From: CAZNPU01 sp964575335
Lineage (GTDB): Bacteria > Planctomycetota > Phycisphaerae > Phycisphaerales > SM1A02
Assembly: GCA_964575335.1 (NCBI GenBank)
Contig: CAZNPU010000051.1
Span: forward strand, 1 to 7,476
Length of the DNA: 7,476 bases
Direction: 5' to 3'
Shown in pieces: positions 1-6,163 of the stretch. Positions within the stretch are counted from its first letter, which is position 1. Each line of letters opens with the position of its first letter. The position numbers and the translations under genes were made by a program. The notes below the pieces were generated by a model. The model was not told where the DNA came from and made no database searches. It worked only from the letters and a program-made list of their open reading frames with translations.

Positions 1-2
1 TG

Positions 3-641
3 AGCGTGGTTCTCGGTCTGCTGGCGTCCGGCATTGCCGCTTCGGTGCTGGTCGGACGCTGGGCGCCTGCTGAGCCGGATGAAGGACTCAAGGAAGCTGA
101 GAAACTTGCGCCGGTCTTCGCGCCGAGTGATCCGATTGAAAAAGGCATAACGCTCCTCGAGGACGCTCCAGCTCGCTGGCGCATCTGGCTGTCGATCTGG
201 CGCGCGAATCGAGCATTGCGACGAACGATCATCTTTACTACCGGCGCAGTGGTGATTCTGATCGGCATCATCATTCAGCCGCTGCCGGGACCGGGGCTTT
301 CGATACTTGGCCCACTGGGGCTTGGCATTTGGGCGAGCGAATTTCTCTGGGCACGCCGTGTGTTGAGATACGTCGGCAAGCATGAAAAAGGAATCCGCGG
401 CGTAGTTGACAAGTTCTTCGAGCGCATCTCGCGGCTGTGGATCATTCCCGTCGTCGCGTGGTTCTGGATATCCGCTTGGCTGTTGAGTGAATATGCCCCC
501 GGGCCGCCATGGATTGTGTGGACGCTCGCAATTCCCATTTTCACGCCGATCTGCTACGTACTGTTTCGCTGGTACAAAGTTCGGCGTCAGCGGAAACTGG
601 CGAATGTTCCATCAGTGAGCAGTTCTGAATCCAGCAGTTGA
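3..641 (+). CDS. PGPGW-type transmembrane protein, 5' end probably outside the window
   Basis: The frame is open to the left edge, so this may be a partial gene. The first start inside the window is the GTG at 6, which gives 211 residues. Bases 1-2 are TG, so an ATG ending at base 2 is equally possible. The diagnostic motif is PLPGPG at residues 92-97 (counted from the GTG), preceded by a hydrophobic helix (about 73-91) and followed by a Gly-rich hydrophobic stretch ending in SEFLWARRVL (111-120). This is the layout of the PGPGW putative transmembrane family. Two more likely membrane helices lie at about 144-161 and 168-188, before a basic tail and a Ser-rich end. Residues 1-18 are also hydrophobic and look like the last helix of a preceding membrane domain. 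The family has no established biochemical role. It lies upstream of the antiporter on the same strand. The family call is fairly firm; the start and full length are not known. Confidence 0.75.
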   Translation, partial: SVVLGLLASGIAASVLVGRWAPAEPDEGLKEAEKLAPVFAPSDPIEKGITLLEDAPARWRIWLSIWRANRALRRTIIFTTGAVVILIGIIIQPLPGPGLSILGPLGLGIWASEFLWARRVLRYVGKHEKGIRGVVDKFFERISRLWIIPVVAWFWISAWLLSEYAPGPPWIVWTLAIPIFTPICYVLFRWYKVRRQRKLANVPSVSSSESSS

Positions 642-665
642 CATTCCTTTGGATTCGCCTGGAAT
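638..665 (+). promoter_or_regulatory. candidate sigma70-type promoter for the antiporter (upstream option)
   Basis: A perfect TTGACA (638-643) overlaps the stop codon of the preceding gene. Sixteen bases later lies TGGAAT (660-665), which matches 4 of 6 bases of the -10 consensus. The -10 is poor, so this is only one of two options in the 128-base spacer before the antiporter. Confidence 0.25.
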
Positions 666-678
666 CGAGCAGCGCTCG
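666..678 (+). terminator. small hairpin after the PGPGW gene
   Basis: CGAGC (666-670), loop AGC, then GCTCG (674-678) form a perfect 5-bp stem 25 bases after the stop codon. It is followed only by a short TTT inside a GC-rich stretch, so it would be a weak terminator at best. Confidence 0.2.
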
Positions 679-692
679 CCGCGTTTCTGTGG

Positions 693-720
693 TTGGACAG
701 CGCGCTGACACGGCGATATT
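693..720 (+). promoter_or_regulatory. candidate promoter for the antiporter (downstream option)
   Basis: TTGGAC (693-698), a 16-base spacer and GATATT (715-720, 4 of 6 to the -10 consensus) lie about 50 bases before the chosen ATG at 770. Spacing and position are reasonable but both boxes are imperfect. Confidence 0.25.
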
Positions 721-769
721 GTGCACGTCACCTCAATTTTGCCCAATCACACGTACCCGCCGAGCGAAC

Positions 770-3397
770 ATGAAAAATGCGATCACGACATATCTGCTGA
801 TGTTCGTGGCGAGCATCGTCGGGCTTTGGTTGATCCTGCATCTGGGCTCCCGCCTGCAGGCGCCGCCCGCTCTGGAGGGAACATGGCTGCTGCATCCCCA
901 GTCATCCCTGCAGGAACCGTTGACGGCAACGATCGAGCAGTCCGGTCGATTCGTCCGCATCTCGTTCAACGGCGGGCCTTTCATTGAATATCGACTCGAA
1001 TCGCCGCAGGACGATGACAGCGATGATGAAGTTGCGCGATTGATCCGTGAGGACGAAACGCTGATCCTGACCTCGCCCGACGGCGATGCTGCGAACATCT
1101 CCCGCTTCGAGCGGCGAATCGCAAATAAAATCGACGACGGGATCATCCTCTATGACGCCAAGCGCACCGATGCGCGTGACGTTGCGCTGGCGCATGCAGA
1201 TCCCGACACGCCGAGCAGACTCGCATCGCATCCCATCGCGCTATTGATTGCGCAATTGGCGATCATCATTCTCGCCAGCCGAATACTCGGCGCAGTGGCG
1301 ACCTTTTTCCGCCAGCCGCGCGTTGTCGGTGAGATGATCGCTGGGGTGATGCTTGGCCCGAGTCTGCTGGGATGGGCGTTCCCGGAAGTGTCAGTCACGC
1401 TGTTCCCGGCCGATTCGATTCCTTTTCTTAGCCTGCTGGCGCAACTTGGCGTCATCTTCTTTCTCTTCATTATCGGGCTGGAATTGAATCCGCAGATGCT
1501 GCGCAACCGCGGGCACATTGCGGTTGTCATCAGTCACGCCAGCATCGTTGCGCCGTTTCTGCTGGGCGGCGCGCTGGTGCTGTTCCTGTACGGGCAGGTG
1601 TTCCACGACACGCCGCAGATGCGATTCAGTTCCGTCGCTTTGTTCATAGGCGCGGCGATGAGCATCACGGCATTTCCCATGCTTGCTCGCATTCTCACCG
1701 AACGCAATCTGCACAAGACGCAGGTCGGAGCGATCTCGATCACGTGCGCTGCGGTGGATGACGTTTCCGCATGGTGTCTGCTGGCGTTTGTGATCGGACT
1801 GGCGCGGGCTGAAGGACTGCACCAGGCGATCGGCACGACCGCGATGTCCGCTGTGTACATCGTGATGATGGTGTTCGCAGTGCGCCCGTTCCTTCGGCGC
1901 GTCGAGGTGTATTACGAACGGGAAGGTCGGTTGACGACCGGCGTCCTCGCCGTACTCGTAATCATTGTGCTGTGCAGTTCGCTGGCGACGGAGTTGATCG
2001 GCATTCACGCGCTCTTCGGCGCGTTCATGGCCGGCGCGATCATGCCGAAGGGCGGCCGTTTTGTGCGCGATGTCACCAATCGCATCCAGTCTTTCACGCT
2101 GATCGTTCTGCTGCCGATCTTCTTTGCGTTTACGGGACTGAAGACGCGCATCGGGCTCATCAATTCGTCCGAACTGTTGATGATGACCGCGCTGATCATC
2201 GCTGTCGCCTGCATCGGAAAGTTCAGCGGCTCGGCGATTGCCGCCGTTTCCTGCGGCCTGAAGTGGCGCGAAGCATCCGCCATCGGCATTCTGATGAACA
2301 CGCGCGGGCTGATGGAACTGGTGATTCTGAACATCGGACGCGAACTGGGCGTGATTACCGACGCCGTGTTCGCCATGATGGTGCTGATGGCTCTTGCCAC
2401 AACGCTCATCACCACGCCGATTCTCGATCTGGTGTATCCCGAGCGTCTGATTCGAAGTCGTCCTTCGGTTGCTCCGACCGGGCGGCGGCATGATGTCGTC
2501 TTGATTCCGATCTCGCTGCCGCGCAGCGGGCCTGCGATGGTGCGATTGGCGGATCTGATCACCGGCCCGGCAAACGCCGCACGCCGCGTCATCGGTCTGC
2601 ACCTGCGCCGCGCTGAGGAACATGAAGCGTACACCCCGGATATGGCCGCACCGGTCGAACCGCTTGAAGTGCTCAAGTCGTCTGCGGAAGACATCGGCTT
2701 GACGATCGATCCTGTCTCCTTCGTATCACGAGACGCTGCGACGGACATCGCTCAAACTGCGAAAGACTACGGCGCAGGATTGATTCTGATGGGCTTCCAC
2801 AAGCCGGTGATCGGCACCACGATTCTCGGTGGGACCGTGCATCGCGTTCTCGAAGAAGCGCCGATGGACGTCGCTGTCCTGCTCGATCGCGGTCTTCCCG
2901 AACGCCCTGCTTCCATACTTGTGCCTTACATGGACAGCGAGCACGATCGGCTGGCGCTTGAAATCGCTGCGACAATCGCGCGGCATTCCCGCGCAGCCGT
3001 CACTGTCCTGCACGTCGTTCCGCCTTCGACCAATGCTGACGCACCGCAGCAGGCTGCTCCCGCGTCAGCGCAAGCAATCATTGACAAGGTGTTCGCTGAT
3101 CGGACAAAGCCTGCGCCCGTAACGTTCAAGGCAAACGCCAGCACCGACCCGATCGAAACCGTGCTGCAGCATTGCCCACCATTTGATCTGGTCGTGATCG
3201 GCACAATGGAGCAGTGGGGATTGCGGTCGCAGCTTTTCGGATGGCGCGCTGAACGAATCGCCCGCGATTGCCCGACATCGATGCTCATCGTGCGTCGCGG
3301 CAAAGGTGAAAAAGCATCGACAGTCGATGACGATGACAAAGCGATGAACGCACTCGCGCAGTCGTCAGATGCAACCAAAGCCATGCGACCGGCGTGA
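770..3397 (+). CDS. CPA2/CHX-type monovalent cation:proton antiporter with tandem USP domains
   Basis: This is an 875-residue inner-membrane antiporter, probably exchanging K+ or Na+ for H+. Residues 4-25 are a membrane anchor. Residues about 35-129 are a soluble, probably periplasmic, beta-rich region opening with LEGTW and containing an acidic DDDSDDE stretch. Residues about 155-556 are the Na+/H+ exchanger core. The core includes the paired aspartates of VDDVSAW (D330, D331), the equivalent of the DD/ND transport signature, and MNTRGLMELVILNIG (509-523), a strong CHX/KHA1-type signature. Two C-terminal domains (about 571-706 and 713-844) end in the USP pattern of a Gly-rich loop before a helix and strand. 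Both Gly loops are imperfect (GFHKP..GGT, and GTMEQ..GW), so ATP binding is uncertain. The ATG at 770 was chosen because the hydrophobic anchor begins there. The upstream TTG at 638 would add 44 residues unlike any leader and would overlap the previous stop. The ribosome-binding site is weak (GAGCG). The ion cannot be told from sequence alone. Confidence 0.9.
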   Translation: MKNAITTYLLMFVASIVGLWLILHLGSRLQAPPALEGTWLLHPQSSLQEPLTATIEQSGRFVRISFNGGPFIEYRLESPQDDDSDDEVARLIREDETLILTSPDGDAANISRFERRIANKIDDGIILYDAKRTDARDVALAHADPDTPSRLASHPIALLIAQLAIIILASRILGAVATFFRQPRVVGEMIAGVMLGPSLLGWAFPEVSVTLFPADSIPFLSLLAQLGVIFFLFIIGLELNPQMLRNRGHIAVVISHASIVAPFLLGGALVLFLYGQVFHDTPQMRFSSVALFIGAAMSITAFPMLARILTERNLHKTQVGAISITCAAVDDVSAWCLLAFVIGLARAEGLHQAIGTTAMSAVYIVMMVFAVRPFLRRVEVYYEREGRLTTGVLAVLVIIVLCSSLATELIGIHALFGAFMAGAIMPKGGRFVRDVTNRIQSFTLIVLLPIFFAFTGLKTRIGLINSSELLMMTALIIAVACIGKFSGSAIAAVSCGLKWREASAIGILMNTRGLMELVILNIGRELGVITDAVFAMMVLMALATTLITTPILDLVYPERLIRSRPSVAPTGRRHDVVLIPISLPRSGPAMVRLADLITGPANAARRVIGLHLRRAEEHEAYTPDMAAPVEPLEVLKSSAEDIGLTIDPVSFVSRDAATDIAQTAKDYGAGLILMGFHKPVIGTTILGGTVHRVLEEAPMDVAVLLDRGLPERPASILVPYMDSEHDRLALEIAATIARHSRAAVTVLHVVPPSTNADAPQQAAPASAQAIIDKVFADRTKPAPVTFKANASTDPIETVLQHCPPFDLVVIGTMEQWGLRSQLFGWRAERIARDCPTSMLIVRRGKGEKASTVDDDDKAMNALAQSSDATKAMRPA

Positions 3398-3586
3398 ACA
3401 AACGCAGCGCTTCGCATCTTCTTGTCGTCGGATTCGTCGAAGCGGGCGGGATTACTGAGAACGCCTCCGGAAGTCTCCCCTCTCCGGCGTATGACAGCGC
3501 TGGGATCATTGCTCACTGATCCGCCAACAACAATGATGTTTCCCCAATCTCCGGGGTCATCGTTATTCTCAGCAATCTCAAGCCCA
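3398..3586. other. convergent intergenic spacer with several inverted repeats
   Basis: No gene is supported here. The spacer separates the ends of two convergent genes and holds at least four potential hairpins. CGCTTCG (3408-3414) pairs with CGAAGCG (3438-3444). CCGGA (3467-3471) pairs with TCCGG (3483-3487). GGATCA (3503-3508) pairs with TGATCC (3517-3522). The fourth is the larger structure at 3529-3564, listed separately. None has a long T tract on the plus strand. The short reading frame at 3422-3625 has no ribosome-binding site and runs into the symporter end on the opposite strand. Confidence 0.5.
3529..3564 (-). terminator. probable terminator of the symporter gene
   Basis: Read on the minus strand, AACGATGA (3564-3557) pairs with TCATTGTT (3536-3529) through 8 bp including one G-U pair. 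Inside it CCCC (3556-3553) pairs with GGGG (3545-3542). The stem lies 23 bases after the symporter stop and is followed by GTTGTTGG, a poor T tract. On the plus strand the G-U becomes an A-C mismatch, so the structure favours minus-strand transcripts. Confidence 0.4.
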
Positions 3587-4897
3587 TCACCTCATATCGT
3601 CTTCTGCGCCGTCCACACCGGTTGAATCGCTCGGCGTTTCTCTATTCATATCCATTTCCTCGCCGCGCCCCACCACTGCTGCGATCACAAGATCGCCGCT
3701 GACATTGACCTGGGTTCTGCACATATCGAGGAAGCGATCGACGCCGAGGATCAACGCGATGCCTTCAGCGGGCACGCCGACGGTCTGCATCAGGATCACA
3801 ATCAGCGGAAGGCTACCGCCGGGCACGCCTGCTGTGCCGATGCCGGCAACGATCGACATCAGCACCACGATGATCTGCTCGCTGATCGTCAGCTCAACGC
3901 CGTACACCTGCGCCAGAAACAGCACGGTGATGCCTTCGAACAGCGCGGTGCCGTTCTGGTTCGCCGTCGCCCCCACCGTCAGCACGAAGCGCGAAATGCG
4001 TGAAGGAATGTTCAGGCTCGTTTCAGCAACCTCCAGCGCCTTGGGCAGCGTGGCGTTGCTTGATGAAGTCGAGAAGGCGTACAGATAGACCTCGCGGCAA
4101 TCTGAAAAGAACTTCCACGGCGAGCGCTTCGCCAGGAACACAAGCATGAGCGGATACACCACCATGTGCTGAATAAACAGCGCAAGCAGCACCGTGCCTA
4201 CATAACCAAGCAGCGTGCTGAATACGCCCAGCCCGTTCGTGTATGCGGTGTTGAGCACAAGCGAGAAGACGCCCGCCGGCGCAAGCGCCATCGCAAAGCT
4301 GACCACCTTGATGCACACCTCGAAGATCTGCTCAAGCAGCGGAACAAGCGTCTGGGCGACCTTCTCGCGCACGCCCGGCGCGCTCATCGCCGTGCCGATG
4401 ATCAGACACGCAACCATCAGCGCGATGATTTCGCCTTCCAGCGCGCGCATCGCCGACGCCACCGGATTCCGCGGCAACAGTTCGAGCAGCGCTTCAGTGA
4501 TCGGCTTGGCAGCGGCTGCGGATTCGAGAATCGCATCCGGTGACGCGACAGGTTCGAGATCAGCCCCCGCGCCGGGTTGCAGCAGCAAAACAAGCGACAC
4601 CCCGATCGCCACCGCTGCGGAGCTCGCCAGCACCGTGCAGCCGAAGGTCTTGGCGAACACGCGCCCCATGCCGCGCCCGGAGCCGAGCTCGTACGCTCCA
4701 AGCATCAGCGCCGAAACAACCAGCGGCACAACGATCATGAAGATCAGCCGCAGAAACACCTGGCCGATCATCGCGATCCATTCGGTAATCAGCGGCGTCA
4801 GCCATGCAAACCCTTCTGCATCCTTGAGCGGATGCAGCAAACCGCCCACAGCGATGCCGGCAACTAGAGCAATCAATAACCACGCGGCTTTACGCAT
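3587..4897 (-). CDS. dicarboxylate/amino acid:cation symporter (DAACS family, GltP/GltPh-like)
   Basis: This is a 436-residue multi-pass inner-membrane carrier, a normal length for the family, which couples uptake of acidic amino acids or C4-dicarboxylates to Na+ or H+. Family landmarks are in order. The HP1 serine-rich tip STSSSNATLP is at 276-285. The helix 7 motif reads NQNGT (313-317) where most members have NMDGT. The HP2 loop GIGTAGVPGGS is at 352-362. Helix 8 carries DMCRTQVNVSGD with D391, R394, N398 and D402. By alignment with GltPh (D394, R397, N401, D405), R394 would bind a side-chain carboxylate, so glutamate, aspartate or a dicarboxylate is the best substrate guess. Residues 110-145 form an extended Pro/Ala/Glu-containing loop, and the C-terminus is short and acidic. 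The ATG is supported by GAGGA (forward 4904-4908) 7 bases upstream. The gene is convergent with the antiporter and divergent from the CBS-HPF gene. Confidence 0.93.
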   Translation of the reverse strand: MRKAAWLLIALVAGIAVGGLLHPLKDAEGFAWLTPLITEWIAMIGQVFLRLIFMIVVPLVVSALMLGAYELGSGRGMGRVFAKTFGCTVLASSAAVAIGVSLVLLLQPGAGADLEPVASPDAILESAAAAKPITEALLELLPRNPVASAMRALEGEIIALMVACLIIGTAMSAPGVREKVAQTLVPLLEQIFEVCIKVVSFAMALAPAGVFSLVLNTAYTNGLGVFSTLLGYVGTVLLALFIQHMVVYPLMLVFLAKRSPWKFFSDCREVYLYAFSTSSSNATLPKALEVAETSLNIPSRISRFVLTVGATANQNGTALFEGITVLFLAQVYGVELTISEQIIVVLMSIVAGIGTAGVPGGSLPLIVILMQTVGVPAEGIALILGVDRFLDMCRTQVNVSGDLVIAAVVGRGEEMDMNRETPSDSTGVDGAEDDMR

Positions 4898-4922
4898 ACA
4901 ACATCCTCGTGATGATCAGCAG

Positions 4923-4931
4923 ACGATACCA
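4923..4931 (-). promoter_or_regulatory. candidate extended -10 for the symporter gene
   Basis: On the minus strand TGGTATCGT (4931-4923) has the TGn extension and a 4-of-6 TATCGT -10 box, about 25 bases before the symporter ATG. No -35 box is recognisable at the usual distance. Confidence 0.25.
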
Positions 4932-4987
4932 GAATTTGCGCGCAGCGCGGCCGCGGCACACGATCATCTCCGCAGCAGCCACAACCA

Positions 4988-5007
4988 GCGATCTCAAGGC
5001 GATCTCA
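4988..5007 (+). repeat. 9-bp direct repeat phased by 11 bp, possible operator
   Basis: GCGATCTCA occurs at 4988-4996 and again at 4999-5007, one helical turn apart. A related CGATCATCTC lies further left at about 4960-4969. The repeats lie in the divergent spacer, upstream of the candidate promoter of the CBS-HPF gene. Tandem half-sites with this spacing are common for response-regulator binding, but the protein is unknown and chance is not excluded. Confidence 0.3.
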
Positions 5008-5041
5008 GCAGTTCACCCTGTTTCGCGGCTTTGGTGCATAT

Positions 5042-5073
5042 TTGGCTTGTTCGAGCCATCGCCACTGTATAGT
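5042..5073 (+). promoter_or_regulatory. candidate promoter of the CBS-HPF / CBS-DUF2267 unit
   Basis: TATAGT (5068-5073) matches 5 of 6 bases of the -10 consensus. TTGGCT (5042-5047) resembles a -35 box but lies 20 bases away, longer than ideal. A start just after 5080 would give a leader of about 110 bases, much of it A/C-rich. GGCTTGTTCGAGCC (5044-5057) is a short inverted repeat between the boxes. Confidence 0.3.
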
Positions 5074-5177
5074 GTTGCTCAAAGGGCGCAGCCCAGATCG
5101 CAGCATTCCGTCTACCACAATCTATCACTCCATAAGCAAACAACAACAGTCAGTGCATGCTGCGCCGCATGAGCCTG

Positions 5178-5182
5178 AAGGA
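5178..5182 (+). promoter_or_regulatory. ribosome-binding site that sets the CBS-HPF start
   Basis: AAGGA lies 9 bases before the ATG at 5192. The frame is open upstream to an ATG at 5042, but that start lacks such a site, sits over the candidate promoter, and adds 50 residues not resembling a CBS domain. Confidence 0.6.
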
Positions 5183-5191
5183 TTGAAGATT

Positions 5192-6115
5192 ATGCGACTT
5201 CAAGACATCATGCGTACGGACGTTGTCACGGTCGAAGCCACGCAATCTGCGTCAAACGCCTGGACACGGATGCGACAGCAGCGGATTCGCCACCTGCCTG
5301 TCACAGACAATGGTCAGCTTGTCGGCATTGTCAGCGAACGCGACCTGGGCGGGCCGCGCGGCCAGGCGACTCGCAGAGGCCGCACCGTTGGGGATTTGAT
5401 GACCACGCGGGTTGTGAGCGCCAGCCCGAAAACGACGCTGCGCCAGGCTGCCAACCTGATGCGCAGCCGGCAGATCGGCAGCCTGCTGGTAACCGATGAG
5501 AATGATCAGCTTGTGGGAATTGTGACGGCTACCGATGTGCTCGACGAACTTGGGCGCGGCTTCGTGCGGCCGGCGGTCATGGCTGAGCGACGCCCGCTGC
5601 GTTCGCCGCCGCCTGATCGAACCAAACCCGGCGCCAAAGCGCCTGTTCTTCGACGCGCCCCTGCAGGCAAAAAAAAAGTAGGCCGAACGCGCCCTAGGAA
5701 ACCTGAGAGCAAAACGCGGGCGGCAATGGCCAGCCAACTTCCCAAGGTGTCCAAGGTTGCTCGCGACCGCACCAGTACCGCGCAGATACCCACGTATATT
5801 CGAGCAGTGGGAAAAGAACTCGGGGAGGATGAGAGAACTTATATCCGGTGGAAACTCGGCACAAAGCTTGGCAAATTTGTCAAGTCGATCGAACGCGTCA
5901 GCGTCCGCATTGAAGATGTCAACGGACCGAAGGGCGGCATCGATCAAGCCTGCCGAATCAAAGTCGTTCTCAGCAACCTCCCCAGTGTGCTCTTTGAAAC
6001 TCAGGATGCGTTTCTTCATGCTGCGGTTGATCAGGCGATCTCGGGCATAGAACGCAACGTTCGCCGGGCGCTGCAGCGTCATCGCACCAAGCCGCTCCAC
6101 AAGAAAGCAGCCTAA
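5192..6115 (+). CDS. CBS-pair protein fused to a ribosome hibernation factor (HPF/RaiA-like) domain
   Basis: The protein has 307 residues and three parts. Residues 1-120 are a tandem CBS (Bateman) module. It begins MRLQDIM and carries the two nucleotide-site motifs GIVSERDL (45-52) and GIVTATDVL (109-117), each with the conserved Ser/Thr and Asp. Residues about 121-195 are a Lys/Arg/Pro-rich linker that is probably disordered. Residues about 196-297 resemble the HPF/RaiA ribosome-associated family: an amphipathic helix, then a strand (IERVSVRIED, 233-242), the NGPKGGID turn (244-251), CRIKVVLS (254-261), and a C-terminal helix (DAFLHAAVDQAISGIERNVRRAL). CBS pairs commonly bind AMP, ADP or ATP, and HPF domains bind the 30S decoding region and block translation. 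The inferred role is therefore ribosome hibernation gated by adenine nucleotides. A run of nine A (5669-5677) encodes three Lys in the linker. It is probably co-transcribed with the downstream CBS gene. The domain calls are firm; the function of the fusion is inferred. Confidence 0.88.
   Translation: MRLQDIMRTDVVTVEATQSASNAWTRMRQQRIRHLPVTDNGQLVGIVSERDLGGPRGQATRRGRTVGDLMTTRVVSASPKTTLRQAANLMRSRQIGSLLVTDENDQLVGIVTATDVLDELGRGFVRPAVMAERRPLRSPPPDRTKPGAKAPVLRRAPAGKKKVGRTRPRKPESKTRAAMASQLPKVSKVARDRTSTAQIPTYIRAVGKELGEDERTYIRWKLGTKLGKFVKSIERVSVRIEDVNGPKGGIDQACRIKVVLSNLPSVLFETQDAFLHAAVDQAISGIERNVRRALQRHRTKPLHKKAA
5669..5677 (+). other. A9 homopolymer at the CBS/HPF junction, possible slippage site
   Basis: Nine consecutive A encode Lys160-162 in frame (AAA AAA AAA GTA). 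Loss of one A reads AAA AAA AAG TAG, stopping at once after residue 162. Gain of one A, or a -1 shift, adds six residues and stops at the TAG at 5695-5697, giving 168 residues. Either product would be a CBS pair with a basic tail and no HPF domain. Whether slippage occurs cannot be told from sequence. Confidence 0.4.
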
Positions 6116-6150
6116 CGAACAGTCAGTCATCAGACAGAAGACAGATAGAA

Positions 6151-6156
6151 AAGGAG
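6151..6156 (+). promoter_or_regulatory. ribosome-binding site of the CBS-DUF2267 gene
   Basis: AAGGAG lies 7 bases before the ATG at 6164, an almost ideal Shine-Dalgarno. It is the strongest such site in the window. Another ATG at 6160 is out of frame and only 3 bases from the site. Confidence 0.75.
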
Positions 6157-6163
6157 TGCATGC

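Noticed and set aside
638..769. 44-residue N-terminal extension of the antiporter from a TTG at 638
   Set aside because: The TTG overlaps the stop of the preceding gene, the extension is polar and Cys/Arg-rich with no family resemblance, and the membrane anchor starts right at the ATG at 770.
1391..2623. 410-residue open frame opposite the antiporter
   Set aside because: It is rich in His, Arg, Gln and Asp with no recognisable domain. It is a shadow of the GC-biased antiporter codons on the other strand.
3422..3625. 67-residue plus-strand frame in the convergent spacer
   Set aside because: It has no ribosome-binding site, no domain, and overlaps the symporter end and a likely terminator.
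4215..5072. 285-residue plus-strand frame opposite the symporter
   Set aside because: The symporter has full family motifs on the minus strand, while this frame is low-complexity Ser/Ala/Pro-rich sequence.
5042..5191. 50-residue upstream extension of the CBS-HPF protein
   Set aside because: The ATG at 5042 has no ribosome-binding site and lies over the candidate promoter. The CBS domain begins exactly at the ATG at 5192, which has AAGGA upstream.
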